A DNA stretch of 64,000 bases from Loripinus fragilis (GCA_964019695.1 OZ026515.1:133446849-133510848); one strand, 5' to 3'. Positions 18,320 through 32,395 are shown, counted from the first letter of the stretch. The notes: a model not told the origin generated them from the letters alone. Translations and numbers: made by a program.

Positions 18320-20805
18320 CTTTGCTCAACTTGTGATGATTGTGTTTAGCTGTGAGTATCTGTGAGCATTTTTCTTTGTTTCATCGCAGTGTGTTGAGAG
18401 TGTGTGTTTAGCTCTGAGTATCAACTTGAGATAATTGTGTTTAGCTCTGAGTAACTGTGAGCCCTGAGCATTTTTCTGTGTTTCATCGCAGTGTGTTGAG
18501 ATTGTGTGTTTAGCTCTGAGTATCTGTGAGCCTTAAGCTTTTTCTGTGTTTCAGCATAGTGTGTTGAGATTGTGAGTTTAGGTCTGAATATCAACTTGAG
18601 ATGATTGTGATTAGCTTTGAGTATCTGTGAGCCGTGATAATTTTTCTGTATTTCATCACAGTATGTTGAGATTGTGTGTTCAGCTCTGTGTATCTGTGAG
18701 CCTTGAGCATTTTTCTGTGTTCGGCATAGTATAATGAGATTTGGTTTTTAGCTCTGAGTATCAACTTGAGATAATTGTGTTTAGCTCTGAGTAACTGTGA
18801 GCCCTGAGCATTTTTCTGTGTTTCATCGCAGTGTGTTGAGATTGTGTGTTTAGCTCTGAGTATCTGTGAGCCTTGAGCATTTTTCCTGTGTTTCAGCATT
18901 GTGTGTTGAGATTGAGTGTTTAGCTCTGAGTATCAACTTGAGATGATTGTATTGAGCTGTGAGTATCTGTGAGCCGCGAGCATTTCTCTGTGTTTCATCA
19001 CAGTGTGTTGAGATTATGAGTTAAGCTCTGAGTATCTTTGAGCCTTGAGCATTTTTCTGTGTTTCAGCATAGTGTGTTGAGATTGTGGGTTTACCTTTGA
19101 GTATCAACTTGAGATGATTGTGTGCAGATGTGAGTAACTGTGAGCTCTGAGCATTTTTCTGTGTTTCGTCGCAGTGTGCTGAGATTGTGTGTTTAGCTCT
19201 GGGTATCTGTGAGCCTTGAGCATTTTTCTGTGTATCATCATAGTGTATTGAGATTGTGTGTCTAGCTCTCAGTATCAACTTGAGATGATTGTGTTTAGCT
19301 AAGAGTATCTGTTAGCCATGAGCATTTTTCTGTGTTTAATCGCAGTGAGTTGAGATTGTGTATTTAGCTCTGAATATCTGTTAGCCATGAGCACTTTTCA
19401 GTGTTTCATCATAGTGTCTTGAGATTGTGTGTTTAGCTCTGAGTATCTGTTAGCCGTGAACACTTTTCTTTGTTTCATCATAGTGTGTTGAGATTGTGTG
19501 TTTAGCTCTGAGTATCTGTTGGTCTTGAGCACTTTTCTGTGTTTTATCATAGTGTGTTGAGATTGAGTTTAGCTCTGAGTATCTGGGCCGTTAATACATT
19601 TCTGTGCTGCACCATAGTGTGTTGAAATAATGTTTGGCTTTCAGTATCTGTGAGCCGTGAGCACTTTTCTGTGTTTTATCATAGTGTGTTAAGAATGTGT
19701 TAAGCTCTGAGTATCTGGGCTGTGAGCACATTTCTGTGTTTCATCAATATGTGTTGCGATTGTGTTTGGCTCTCAGTATCTGTGAGCACTTTTCTGTGTT
19801 TTATCATAGTGTATTGAGATTGTGTGTCTAGCTCTGAGTATCAACTTGAAATGATTGTGTTTAGTTCTGAGTATCTGTGAGCCATGAGCATTTTTTCTGT
19901 GTTTCATCATAGTGTATTGAGGTTGTGTTTTTAGCTCTGAGTATCTGGGAGCCGTGAGCACTTTTCTGTGTTTCATCATAGTTTGTTGAGATTGTGTTTA
20001 GCTCTGAGTATCTGTGAGCCATGGGCATTTTCCTGTGTTTCATCATAGTGTGATGAGATTGAATGTTTAGCTCGGAGTATCTGTGAGCCGTGAGAACTTT
20101 TATGTGTTTTATCATAGTGTGTTAATATTGTGTTTAGCTCTGAGCATCTGTGATCCATGAGCACTTTTCTGTGTTTCATCATAGTGTGATGAGATTGTGT
20201 CTGGCTCTGAGTATCTGTGAGCCATGAGCATTTTTCTGTGTTTCATCGTAGTATGATGAGATTGTATGTTTAGCTCTGAGTATCTGTAAGCCGTCAGAAC
20301 TTTTCTGTGTTTCATCATAGTGTATTGATATTGTGTTTAGCTCTGAGTATCTGTGAGCCATGGGCATTTTTCTTTGTTACATTACAGTGTAATACGATTG
20401 TGTTTAGCTCTGAGTATCTGTGATCCATGAGCACTTTTCTGTGTTTCATCATAGTGTGATGAGATTGTGTTTAGCTCTGAGTATCTGTGAGCCATGAGCA
20501 TTTTTCTGTGTTTCATCGTAGTATGATGAGATTGTGTGTTTAGCTCTGAGTATCTGTGAGTCATGAGCACTTTTCTGTATTTCATCATAGTGTGATGAGA
20601 TTGTGTTTAGCTCTGAGTATCTGGGAGCCGTGAGCACTTTTCTGTGTTTCATTATAGTGTAATAAGATTGTGTTTAGCTCTGAGTATCTGTGATCCATGA
20701 GCACTTTTCTGTATTTCATCATAGTGTGATGAGATTGTGTTTAGCTCTGAGTATCTGTGAGCCGTGAGCACTTTTCTGTATTTCACTATAGTGTGTTAAT
20801 GTGAT
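18320..20805. repeat. 67-bp minisatellite, about 36 copies
   Basis: The core of each unit is TTAGCTCTGAGTATCTGTGA, then GCCATGAGCA, CTTTTCTGTGTTTCATCAT and AGTGTG(T/A)TGAGATTGTG. The 5' third alternates with longer variants containing TCAACTTGAGATGATTG; the 3' half is more homogeneous. The unit matches a single-copy segment of the Penelope-like tail seen (reverse strand) at about 13705-13795 and 38290-38380. Open frames on the - strand (HRKMLMAHRYSEL-like) are repeat artefacts. Confidence 0.95.
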
Positions 20806-21000
20806 AACTAGATGATACATGGCATAAGTTAGGAAGCCTCCATGTGATCTAAACAAATTATATGTTTTAACAACAACATAATCTAGGGCGAATGCATTTA
20901 GGTCAACAGCGGCTTAGCCTGATGTCTGTTCTAAGGCGGCGGTTCCGTTGTCAATGATTCATTGTTTATTGTTGCTCCCATTGTTTATGGTCCTTGTTTA

Positions 21001-24000
21001 GTTATGCATTATATAGAGGATCTTACTACATGAGTGTTCATATTTTATTGAACTTATTGAACGAGTTGAGGAAAAGCGATAAAATGCGAGGCTTTTTCGC
21101 AATGAGTTTAATAAATTCAATGATACAGGAGCACAAATGTTATATTATATTTATTATATGACATGAAATGAAATGACTTTGAAATCTCATTTCTTGCGTA
21201 GAGAAGTCAAATTTTGTCATTATGTACGCAGCGTTGTTATGGACGTCATAACGTTTCCCGAACATCCGGTAACCACTGTAGGGATCACACATGTTTTTTT
21301 CATGCATTAATATTTGCCGGGTCCCGAGGAAGCTGTGTGAACAAGAGGCCGCCAGGCCGAGTGCTCTTAAAATATCTCCCGAGGGACCCGGCAAGTTTTA
21401 ATGCAATGAAACAAAGATGTGTGATAGTTATTCTTGCATATTTTACCTTATTCCAACCAAATTCGCTCTGAAAACGTTGTTAGAACATTTCGCTTTTCTA
21501 TCACTGGATTTCTCTAAACAAAATGGCGTCGGCAGTATACTTTCGAACGCCATTGTTTTTGCGAACAAAAGCATCGGCGAAATGATCAGTCTGGTCCGCA
21601 ACGCTTTCTCATGTAAATAATTCAGGGCTCATTTGAAGTATTTTCAAGCTTAAAACCATGTTCAAACAGCACGTGATCTGTTGATTTGAACATTTAGTTA
21701 GTTCATTTGACAGTGTGTTAAAAACAGCTATACGAATAGGTTTCTAAGCAAGAATAGTGATAGTGGTTTATCGATTTTATTGCATGCCGTTATTTCACTC
21801 CCAGATGCAAGGTCATATTTGCAATCATCTTGGTGGGGGAAGAGAGATAACTGGTTTCTTTACTTTAATTGTCTTAATGACTGTTACTGTTCTGGACTCT
21901 TAATCACGGTGCCGCGGGTTGGTCTGCAGTGTGTGATTCTGGTATTTCCTAAATTAATTGTGGGTATTGGACTCACAATTCATTATCGATTCTTAGAGAC
22001 TGAGCCTAAACCGATTGATAATATACCAAACAGAAAAGAAACACATACAGTGCAGTTTGCGTTTAATTGCACGGCTGCCGCAAGAACGCCGCAAAACCAT
22101 AAGACAGCTGACGAAATTCGCACAATTGTCGCGCGGCCGCACTTGTGACAGTCTTGCAACTTTGCAAGCACATCTGACGACGGCCCTGTGCGTGAACGCA
22201 AGAGAATCGTGCGAGCATCGTACGATTACCTTACGTTTAGTGAAAATCAGCTTGAGGTATGTAATTTTGCCTGTGATCTGCCGCACGGCCTGACGCCTGC
22301 GGTAAATCGAACGGCCAAATGATCGTAAGATTGATGTGAAACAGGCTTAATGTAGCAATCAATTGAGTGATTTTGTGATGCAGAGCAGAGATCAGACTAG
22401 TAGCATATACTTCGTCACTGGAGCTGGCCCTTGCTAGTTAGCATAGTCTTTCATAGTATATTGCCTCCTGACCTTTCACTTACGCTTGCATTTCGATAAG
22501 GGTAGGAATAATAGCAGGCCAATACTTATGTAACCTCTATTTGTAAATACGTACCTGTATATTGTACCCTGTTCTCATAACATTTTATCGTTCCTTAAAA
22601 GTTATCATTTGTTTCATGTTTGCACTAGATTCAATATTGTTCTTATATGCTTGCATATGCTTTTATATATTCATGTTAGAATATATACTCAAACAAAAAA
22701 GAATTGTCCGATTTTCATGGTACTGTATCTTTCGATCCAGCTAAGATGTCGCAGCAAAAATATACCAAAATGTTTATCAAATGTCCGACACACAAAAATT
22801 GGTAATTATTTGATTTTATCTTCGTATCTGGAAGAGTTATTGAACCTAATGTGAATACAGCTGTTCCACTATCATCAGGCAGTTGATCAACAAAACGTGA
22901 CACATTTTACGTTAAATGGCAACCAGGAACGTTCAACGATGAAAAAAACATATAAAAATCCCAAAATGTGCTTATTAAACGAGTGACATTGCAATTCAAA
23001 CCTGTTAACTTACGAAAGTCACTGACATTACCTCCTTTTGAATTAAACATATAACAAATTTATGAACCTCCGATTCTCCTTAACCTAACATGATTTTGAC
23101 ACCGTTTTTGTTTTAATTTTATGTTTGTGTATGACAACGATTACACAAAAGATAAAAATAAAAAATATGACATATGTTGGCCATCACAGGTTCACTAAAT
23201 CTGTTTAATACCCCACCTCCTACTAACAGACACAAGATAATATCCAGTATCAATTTTTTTGATGCTGCTTAGACTTAATTAATGTTTAAACGATTGTAAT
23301 GACGAAAACGAAATTCAAATTAGACCTACTCTGTTGATTATCAAAATGCTGGGCCAACAATGAGTTTATGTGTTTTAACGCACGCTCTTAATCGATGTTT
23401 TTTGACGTCAAAGTATGTTACAGGTTAATGGTGGTGGCTGTAAAAGCAATGCATACAGCTAACGATAATAACATCTTACTAGAGTTTGTTCAGTGATGTT
23501 TTAATGTGCTTGAACGGTTCGGAATTATGATGGACACACAAGCTGTTGAACGTTTGACATAAGATTTTAAGGGTACTCGTGTTCTCTGTGTTGTCAGCGG
23601 CTCTACAAGTGAATTTCGTGTAGGTGCATACCTTTTCTAAATGATCACAGTTTGTAATGTGAAAATTTGAACGAAATGCGTTTATACATTTAAAGCTGGC
23701 AGACATAAACGTCAAGCGGACATAACTTTTTTGTTTGAGTATATATCATCTTGTACATAATAAATGACTTGGATTAGCCTCTTATAATAATTTGATTTTA
23801 AGCATTTTGATAGCCTCCTCTACGCTTTGATCGAGCATGCCAGTTGTATCTGATATGTCATGGAATCATGGGCCAATGCCATTAACATTGCTCATATAAT
23901 GCAGGAGATTCACAACCACTTAACTACCAATTTAGCAATATACTCCAATGAAACATCTCAAGATAAGCTGTCAGAAGCATAAAATATGAAATCTATAACT

Positions 24001-24545
24001 ATCACCCAGGTGCATGACAAACTACATGAAAACTTTCTCATTTCTACATGCTCATTTCGCTGAAACAAAATCTGTTTAAAAAGTGCTTTATTGTTGGTTT
24101 CGAAATAAATGATGTTTATACTAAACCTTCAATGTCTTCATTATTATTTACAACCACTACTGTCCTGCCAGTCAAGAGTGACAGTGACGTCATGTTTTGT
24201 GTACAAAATTATCATGGTCCACAGGATAGGATTAATACACAAGTGATCTACCGATTCACATTAACTCAAATGGAGTGTACAAGTTAATGTTTCCCTTAAC
24301 AATTGTAAACAAAGTATTAAGTCACTGTCATTTTTTTGGCACGACAGTAGATATGCCTAGTGTGTTTCATAGAAACAACAAAGACGCAGACGCAGACCGC
24401 ATCCACACAGTCTGATCATCATCTTAATTGCTCATTATCTGGAAAGTACAACTTTTGTATATTAGCTATCCTTGTTACATGCAAAGTTTTAATATTCCCG
24501 ATAGTCTCTGTAGCTGAACAGGTTGGATTTAGCCAAACCTTGTCG
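21001..24545. other. Intergenic, few recognisable elements
   Basis: No gene recognised. A hairpin MITE of about 100 bp lies at 21303-21405 with inverted ends around TTGCCGGGTCCC / GGGACCCGGCAA. A Penelope-tail fragment is at about 21885-21965 (GGTTGGTCTGCAGTGTGTGA). The rest is AT-rich and unassigned. Confidence 0.5.
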
Positions 24546-24790
<245 letters not shown>

Positions 24791-25131
24791 AATACATCAA
24801 ATTAGCAGACGACAAAATAGCATGTAAAATTACCTTGCATGTTGAGGGTACATTATCCCTTAACAAGTACATGAAAACAGCGTAGGCAACAGTAAGCTGA
24901 TTAGTTTCCATGCTGATTTTCACCATGCTATTAATAGCATTTAATGCAATATAAAATCAGAATGCACGACACTTGTGTCTGCACTATAATCACTATGTGT
25001 GTCCGTCCATCCGTTACATGTAGCAGTAATTAAAAATGCTCATGATTCTTGAACCAAATGGTATATTTTGATCACATTTTGCATACAAACCTATGTCAAA
25101 AGTATTTAACGACTGGCGTGTATAACGGCCT

Positions 25132-25245
25132 CTTGATGGACGAGGGTTTGCTGAGCATTATTTCAGTCGGTTGTGGTCAGTTAGTGAAAATGCGCATAAC
25201 TCTTGAACCGCTTGATATATTTGGATTAAATTTTGCAGATTTATT
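25132..25245 (+). repeat. Dispersed repeat, inverted copy at 30790-30940
   Basis: GAGGGTTTGCTGAGCATTAT and the following CAGTCGGTTGTGG occur here and on the reverse strand at about 30890-30940. Both copies make matching short frames (LLSIISVGCG), which reflects shared repeat sequence and not a gene. Confidence 0.7.
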
Positions 25246-25439
25246 TATACTGAAGGACTTTAGAAACGCACCATCTGCTTAAATGCTTATTTATGTCGAA
25301 AATTTGATATTCTCATTATGTGAAAAATGAAATTGACTGCTGGCATTCAATAAGAAAACCGAAATGCTTTGGCTTATGATTGCCGTGACGTCACGATAAT
25401 TCTGAGACAACTCAAATTCAAAAAGTCACAGAGTATCAA

Positions 25440-26050
25440 TACCTTCCATAATGAACGAAAAAAGTTTTCGAACCGATATTTGTTCTCGAAAGCAAAAGGA
25501 AAGACAGAATCCAATCATGAAGTTTTAGGCCTCTGGCAATGTTCATTTCGTCTACATGACGTTATTACTTTTTTGACATAATTGGCCATTATATCGTAAG
25601 GATCAGGAATAATCAAAATATTTTATCGCTAACAGATACTCCCAAATCATTTGCATAAAAGACAAAAATATCGCGACATGCACGAACGTCATCCGCCTGT
25701 TATTGCTGTTTGAAAATATAAGACTGACGTTAGCAACGCCGGGGGTGGGAGTGTAATAAAACGATTATTTCTACAACCTTTTATGTTTTTCCATTAGTTA
25801 AGACATCTGGGTACCACCTCAAAGTGTTTATTTTCAAATTGAATCAAATTTACATTTGTCAGATGACATTTGTTGAAAAACACTAAAATCGGTATTACTT
25901 CAGAATGAACAGCATAAGCAGATCGAAATTATGGCAAATCATGGTTTATTGTTGAAGAAGATAAAAAATAATAGAGAAAACATCCTCAAATAATCCATGT
26001 GGAAGAGACAGTGAATGTTAAATGGTGCATTTCTTAAGTCCCTCAGTATA
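25440..26050 (+). repeat. About 0.6-kb dispersed repeat, copy 1
   Basis: From ACCTTCCATAATGAACGAAA to the CTCAGTATAT region, this is collinear with 57780-58395, with substitutions and small indels (shared GAAGTTTTAGGCCTCTGGCA, ATCGCGACATGC, AAGACTGACGTTAGCAA). No long frame or clear terminal repeat. Probably a nonautonomous element. Confidence 0.8.
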
Positions 26051-26856
26051 TTTTAACATTGTCTAGTCATTGGTATGCAAACAAAAGTCAGGAGATGTTC
26101 TTCTGCCGTTAAATTTTTCATGACCTGGTATATAATTGACGGCATATTTCGTGGTACTGTTCAAATGAAATATACCATTATGGGAAATGTATTAAAATGC
26201 ATGCTTTCATAGAACAACTTATTTTATAATCACCTACATTGTAAGGCTTGACCCGTAAACGCAATCCAGAGAGCATCAGACACTGTTTATTCCAAGGGAT
26301 ATACACCTGCCATATTTTCATATGAGCCGCGGCATGAGATTCCCAACAATTTGACATTTTGACAATTGTAGACTCAGACGAGCCTCCGCAGCCTTCTTTT
26401 AAGCTTAAAACTCCAAATGTTGTTCACACAGTAGCTTAACAATCATAAAATACTCAAGTGACTAGCAAAGGCTCTGATCAGACTGCGCGTATGCGCAGGC
26501 TGATCTGATGCTTTGCTGGTCGCACATACCACATTGTTGGAAATCCCATTCACAGGCCAAAAAAGATCCGCACATAAATATTAAAAATATTACGCGTTAA
26601 ATGAGAGTTACAAACTTTCATCTGCTATCTATGTTTCTCTACTATGCCTGCCACACATTATTCCCATTGTTTTATTGGGCTCAGTCAACCCAAACACGTG
26701 CACTGGCTGTCTTTTTATTTTCAAGTTTTTCACGTGCACAATCATTTTATTTAGATATACACATGTAATAACTACTGAAATCACTAGTCTAATATCCAAT
26801 TTGCTGGAAAACATTTTAAAAATTTTAAATTAGAAATTACACATTGCTAATTTACG
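26051..26856. other. Intergenic; one hairpin repeat
   Basis: An imperfect palindrome lies at 26461-26525 (AGCAAAGGCTCTGATCAG ... CTGATCTGATGCTTTGCT, loop CGCGTATGCGCAGG). Nothing else recognised. Confidence 0.5.
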
Positions 26857-27230
26857 ATGCCAAAACGGACACATGTTGAACACGAAAAGGCGATAAAACT
26901 GTTTCAAGTTAATGTGACGCCATCTGTGATAGCCCAACAATTTCGATGCCATGCAAGGATGATTGAACGTCTTAGGAAACGTTTCTGATAAATTGGAACA
27001 ATGTCGGACCGTGCGCATTCATGAGGTCATCGCCTAAAGACTCGACGTTAAGATCGATGAAAACGTAGGTTTAAACTGATAAATCAATTTCGTCCAGTGA
27101 CAAGGACAGCTAGGACAACACCAGGAACTCATAATCCAGGAATCAGCGCTTAAACTGTAACACATCATTTGCGAGGGATTGGTGAAAGACCCCCATATGC
27201 AATGTATGTTTTATATGCGGCGTTTCTTTT
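26857..27230 (+). pseudogene. Tc1/mariner-type transposase, N-terminal relic
   Basis: The ATG at 26857 opens about 47 codons with a helix-turn-helix start (MPKRTHVEHEKAIKLF, then VTPSVIAQQFRC and ERLRKRF), matching the N-terminal DNA-binding part of Tc1-like transposases. Stops follow at once, but similarity continues in shifted frames, including a PVTRTARTTPGTHNPGIS segment near 27095-27140 and a LREG-like motif near 27170. The DDE core is not visible. A dead fragment. Confidence 0.65.
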
Positions 27231-29385
27231 TTGGCCTAGTATACATGACATTTTTACTCTAGTTCAGAAAGTGAAACATAGGGTACACAAAATTACTGCT
27301 TTTTTAAATGAAGCAATACTTTGCCGAGACTCTGCAAGTTATTTCATTTAAAATGGACGTGTACTTCTTGCACGAAAGAAGTTAAAGAAAAGGTATCCTC
27401 ATTTCAAAAAGACGATATACACCATAACACAGAGCCCTTATCAATTTACGCTTTTGTTTGTTTAAAGATGTTACTGGCTACCGTGATGTAAGAAGAATAA
27501 ACCTCAAAAGTTTTATTTCCATCGGACTCGTCGTTTTTGCTACTCAACAACATAAGACAAACACTTTTAGCAGGCTGATCATTGAAATTCAGCTTAAAGC
27601 TTGCAATTTACATAGAGAATGTGCACTACTCTGTACGCTTAATTATCAACGACACAGCATTGAAATTTTTCAACGATTTTTCATTATCGCAAGACGTCAC
27701 CGTTCTTCGTCGAGAATTGAAAGAAACAACAACAAACAAATCGTTTTTTAAACTCTCACACTGAAACCGGATGTCTACAGTAGTCGTACACGTTTAATCC
27801 CCAAAAATTGACTAATCAAGTTCTACTGTGTTTGGCATACAGTGTTCAAATAAAATTAAGTTTATTTAACAATTTTACCAGGAGCTACTGGTGAATTAAA
27901 AAAATCCCGATTTTTTTAAAAAATGCAACATTTTTAAAAATGGGTAAAAAATCTATCATAAGCAAACTTTCAGTTGTTTGGTGTTTTTTTTCAAATCGTA
28001 AAGACCAGTTTGCAAACACCTAAACGTCAATTTTATAAAAAAAACCTCTCAAAACAATTTTTTCTTAAAAAATCGATTTTTGCATTTTTAACATCAGAAA
28101 CTTTTAAGTAAAAGAAAACTGGTCAAAACACCGCTAAACGTTTGCCCATTAAAATGCATATATATATATATATATATAGGCAAACATTCATTTCAGTTTT
28201 ATTAGCGTTTGGTCAGACATAATGAGTTTGAAAAGTGACCGATTAGAAATTGGTTTAAGTTTAAGAACTTATATTATGTTCCAAACCATTTAACAAACAA
28301 TGTATATGACAATATATTCATATAGAGGAACCTGTATCCCATCTGGGGTGGGGTATTGGATAAGCAAGACCATAGCACATATAATACAATGCAGTTATCT
28401 GATGCAACTGCCAGTGATTAGTTCTTATAATCATAATCCATGTAGCTGAAATACAAACATCAAAAATAGTATTAAGTTGTCCATATTACAAAACCAAAAT
28501 GATATGAAAAATGGGTGGGTGGGGTAACATCAATGTTCAAAATGTAGTTTAACTTCTTTTTTTTGGGCTGGATTCTATTTTTGATCACGTGTTTAACTTT
28601 CGTTGAAGTCCATGAAAAGTCAATATACTCTCATACATATTGAAATTGTGTTGAATGTCACACATCTATACTCTAATACATTTTCAGTTGGTGGGGTAAC
28701 AAAATGTCGTCTGAAAAAAGAAACTGCACCACTTTTGTTTCTGGCATCCACCTTCATTTGACCTCTATATAGTTATACTATCACCTGGTACAAATGATTT
28801 TTTTCTACAAGACCGATTGAAAAAATCCAATCCAACTGGCCAGCCCTCAGACTATTATTGTAAGTTGTAACATGGTTTTATTTGGTGTTAGTACACAATT
28901 ACAGTCTTCCGGTTTAATTGCACTTTTGAAATTTAGCGCTGGCGGTTTCTGTGCCTTTTATGGGATAAATAGGTGCTCCATTTGCATTTAAATGTGCCTA
29001 CGATTAAATATTTGTCTGTGTTTGTTATGCTGATGCATAAAAATGCATCTTTGTGCTGGCTTTTTTTGTCTCAGACTTCTCAGTCAAATCCCTAGGTAAC
29101 GTAAGACGACAGTGGGAATTAAGTGGCTTGCTTTTTATGACTATCCCTCAAAGAACTGAGAATGCTGAGAAAACGTAATTATCAAGGTATGTTCTCTTTT
29201 CATTTTTTTATTAAATAAAAGGCGAATGACATATCTTGTCACTCACAGACAGAAAAAAATCCAAGCAATGTCCTGAAAAAATATGCAGACGCTAGCAATA
29301 TACCTTTTTACATGGAGTTGAATGGGACCGATTAATTGTGCACCGAACCCATGTGAAGATCTGACGATCACAGGTAAAGGGTATA
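27231..29385. other. Intergenic, no gene recognised
   Basis: AT-rich sequence with a (TA)n run at about 28159-28178 and A/T-homopolymer-rich stretches at 27890-28090. I find no conserved coding segment. Confidence 0.4.
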
Positions 29386-30508
29386 TATACTTAAGGAATA
29401 TAGAAACGCAACAGACGGAAACATAATTTTTGCGCGTTTAGATTACGTTTTGGTGAAATCTCTTTTGAAAATGTCTAGTTGAGTATTTATAACATGTGAT
29501 GAAATACCAAAACGTCATTTTAACGCAAGATTTTTCGCTACAAGATGAAAACATATGAAAACGTAAAATGTGATGTGAACGTCAGATCGAAGATCAAGAA
29601 ACCTCATCTTTTGCCTGCTTGGTTACATGGCGTCGACTCGACAATGTGCAAATCAAGCAAACGTCCTAGTATATTCGGAATACAGTCAAGCATTGCGTTA
29701 AAACAGGCTACTTGAATGGGAAGATACCCAATGGCAGTGAATAAACGATAAACGTCACTAAGAGCCGTCGGGTTTCGGTCGCTGGTGCACATACGGGGTA
29801 AAATAAACCTAGAGACATCAGAATATGATTTCTTCGGAAAAACTGACCTTTCAGATACCGTAGAAATACGCTAGAAGGGTGTTTATCTTGACGTTAGCCA
29901 AAATAAAATATATCATAATGCAAATGAAAACACCTGATTATATGCCAAAAGTGAACACTAAACTTGCAAATTGTAACCTAAACTTTGTCTCTGGACCATT
30001 TTCTCATTGGAAAAACGCGTAAACATTATGGAAATCATTAAAATGTAGAATATCGAATTTTGACCTTAGAATTGACTTTTTTCACATCTTAAGATCTCAA
30101 GTCATAACTCTTGAAGAAAACGTCCTTGTATTGAATAAAACTCAATCAGAGAAGACGCAGTTTTCAGAGTTGACGTTAATGACGTTAAGTCGTTTCAGAA
30201 AATTACAGGAATGTTGCCAGCTAATTATTTCCATGCTCCGCAATCTATGTCAAGAATTTTCAAAACAAAAAAAGGTTGTCGATTCAAATTTTGCTTTTTA
30301 ACCATGTTTCAACAGTTTACTTCAGGGGTTAGGCTGCTAAGGCGCATACCAGCATGATTACGTAATCGGTTATTACGTTGAACCTGCTGTAATTTGACGC
30401 ATACATATTGATTCCATGAATTAATATAATTTGCACTTAAACTTGCGTCACATTGTTTGCGTACAATGAATCCAAGTGTTTGTTGCGTTCCTTTATTCCT
30501 TAAGTATA
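29386..30508. mobile_element. 1.12-kb nonautonomous DNA transposon with terminal inverted repeats
   Basis: The left end TATACTTAAGGAATATAGAA continues to ACGCAACAGAC. The right end read on the reverse strand is TATACTTAAGGAATAAAGGA then ACGCAACAAAC. The inside has only short frames (a 62-codon - strand frame at 29604-29792 of unknown meaning). The superfamily is not assigned; TA repeats at both ends would fit a TA-target element. Confidence 0.7.
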
Positions 30509-31940
30509 GATAAATTGCTCTTGTGTAGTATACAATATGTGATGGTCGAGTAGTCTTAGAGGCTTTCTTTTAATACTACAGCCTGGCGCACAGTGGTTCG
30601 AATCCAGCCGCGAAGAATATTTTATTCTTTTTTTCTGTTCTTCGTCATTTTCCTTGCCAATCAAAAAATGTATCATATCTTAATCATATTTTTAGTATGG
30701 TTATTGCAAAATTTGATCAAAACATATGGTGCGCTTCAAGAGTTATGAGCATTTGCACTAAAATACTTGACCGGCCAAAAAGATGCACGGCAAAGCCAGT
30801 GGCTTGACAATGTTAAAAAAAGTATGTATGCAAAAATTGATCCTAATATACTTTGCGATTCAAGAATAATGAGCATTTTCACTAACCTACCACAACCGAC
30901 TGAAATGATGCTCAGCAAACCCTCCTCCATCAAAAAAGGCTTTTACAGATAATGTTGACATGAATTTGTATGCAAAATTTAATCAAAATGCACCATGCTG
31001 TTCAATAGTTCTAAGCAACAGTTCCAGATGACGATCAGACAACCATGGTTACATCTGCACTGACTCATTTATCTTTACTACCATGCAACTATTCTAGAAT
31101 ACCAGCTTAGCAAAAGCATAGTTCATGAAATCAAATTTGATGATATAGCTGTCATGTTTGCCATATAGTGACAGGTATTTTAATACGGAAAGCCAATGGA
31201 CATGATACTTGTTTAGTGTATTTCAAAATAGGTTTCCTAAATTTCATTAACATATGTTGTAGGCGCACATTGGAATTGCCTCATAGAACACCTACAACAT
31301 ATGAAACATAGAAATAAACACGTTTTTGTATAGTTTGGCATGCACCTGGATGACAATAATAGATAGCCAATTTTATACTATTGACAGCTTATCTTTAGAT
31401 GTTTCATTGGAATGAAATGCTAACTTGGTGGTTGTCTGGTTGTATCATGGGCAATTTGGCAAACAGTGAAGACCCAGATGAAATGTCGCACAGTTAGTTG
31501 AGGCAAAATAGATCATCAGAGAACGAAATGAAATATTTTCTTGGAAATCATAGCCTGTGACCCCTCAATATATACAATGGACCATCCTGACTTTAATGTA
31601 TGTAGCCTTATGGAAAATTCCATTAGCCTGTAAAGGGTTAATATGGTCGATTCTGCCAACGATCTATTGCAGGCAAAATATTATACTAAATAAAAAATAA
31701 AAGTAAAAACATCTATAATGCATTTCCATCGAACATTAAGACTCATGTTATGATGATATTGATCATAATTCATTCTATTTTCTCTGCGTTATTGAAATGT
31801 TAAAATTTCCTCTCTGGTGTTAATTTAACAACAAAGACATTAACCACGAAAACTAGACGCAGACGCCCAACGAAAACATATTAATATTCGCAGTAATTTA
31901 GGCTTGGCATTACGTGTAAACCATTTTGTTGGCAGAACAA
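30509..31940. other. Intergenic, repeat fragments only
   Basis: A B-box-like GGTTCGAATCC occurs at about 30595, the inverted partner of the 25.1-kb repeat at 30790-30940, and a fragment of a hairpin family (GCAAACAGTGAAGACCCAGA) near 31461. No gene. Confidence 0.4.
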
Positions 31941-31941
31941 C

Positions 31942-32395
31942 ATATGATTAATATCAGGCGTCCTTTGCTGGTAACAGATGATAAACATGATCTGTCAGGC
32001 GTCCTTTGTTGACAACAGACGATTAACATGATCTATCAGGCGTCCTTTGTTGACAACAGATGATAAACATGATCTATCAGGCGTCCTTTGCTGATAGCAG
32101 ATAATTAACATGATCTATCAGGCGTCCTTTGCTGATAACAGATAATTAACATGATCTATCATGCGTCCTTTGCTGATAACAGATGGTTAACATGATCTAT
32201 CAGGCGTTCTTTGCTGATAACAGATAATTAACATGATCTATCATGCGTCCTTTGCTGATAACAGATGGTTAACATGATCTATCAGGCGTCCTTTGCTGAC
32301 AACAAACGATTTACATGATTCACCAGGCGTCCTTTGCTGACAACAGATTATCAACATGATCTATCAGGCGTCCTTCAATTTTGCTGACAACAGAT
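31942..32395. repeat. 41-bp minisatellite, about 11 copies
   Basis: The unit is about TAACATGATCTATCAGGCGT followed by CCTTTGCTGATAACAGATAAT. GGCGTCCTTTG recurs every 40-41 bp from about 31957 to 32370. Copies are contiguous without spacers, so this is a minisatellite. Confidence 0.95.

Larger units (their letters stand above)
17560..21000 (+). mobile_element. Penelope-like element, copy B, split by a SINE and by an amplified minisatellite
   Basis: On the + strand 17560-17852 codes for the C-terminal part of the element protein (for example GVYILKLFRFARECSD and KHSELILKHNIG). The frame is cut by a SINE at 17853-18042 and resumes at 18053. Noncoding tail follows to about 18310, matching the reverse of 13800-14000. 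Then comes the 67-bp array, and from about 20800 to 21000 the tail resumes exactly where copy A continues (matching the reverse of 13500-13700). Confidence 0.75.

Noticed and set aside
18591..20652. Many similar 60-100 codon - strand frames
   Set aside because: Products of the 67-bp minisatellite; no start context or conservation beyond the repeat.
31942..32395. CRISPR-like regular repeats
   Set aside because: Units are contiguous 41-bp copies without unique spacers, in a eukaryotic genome.
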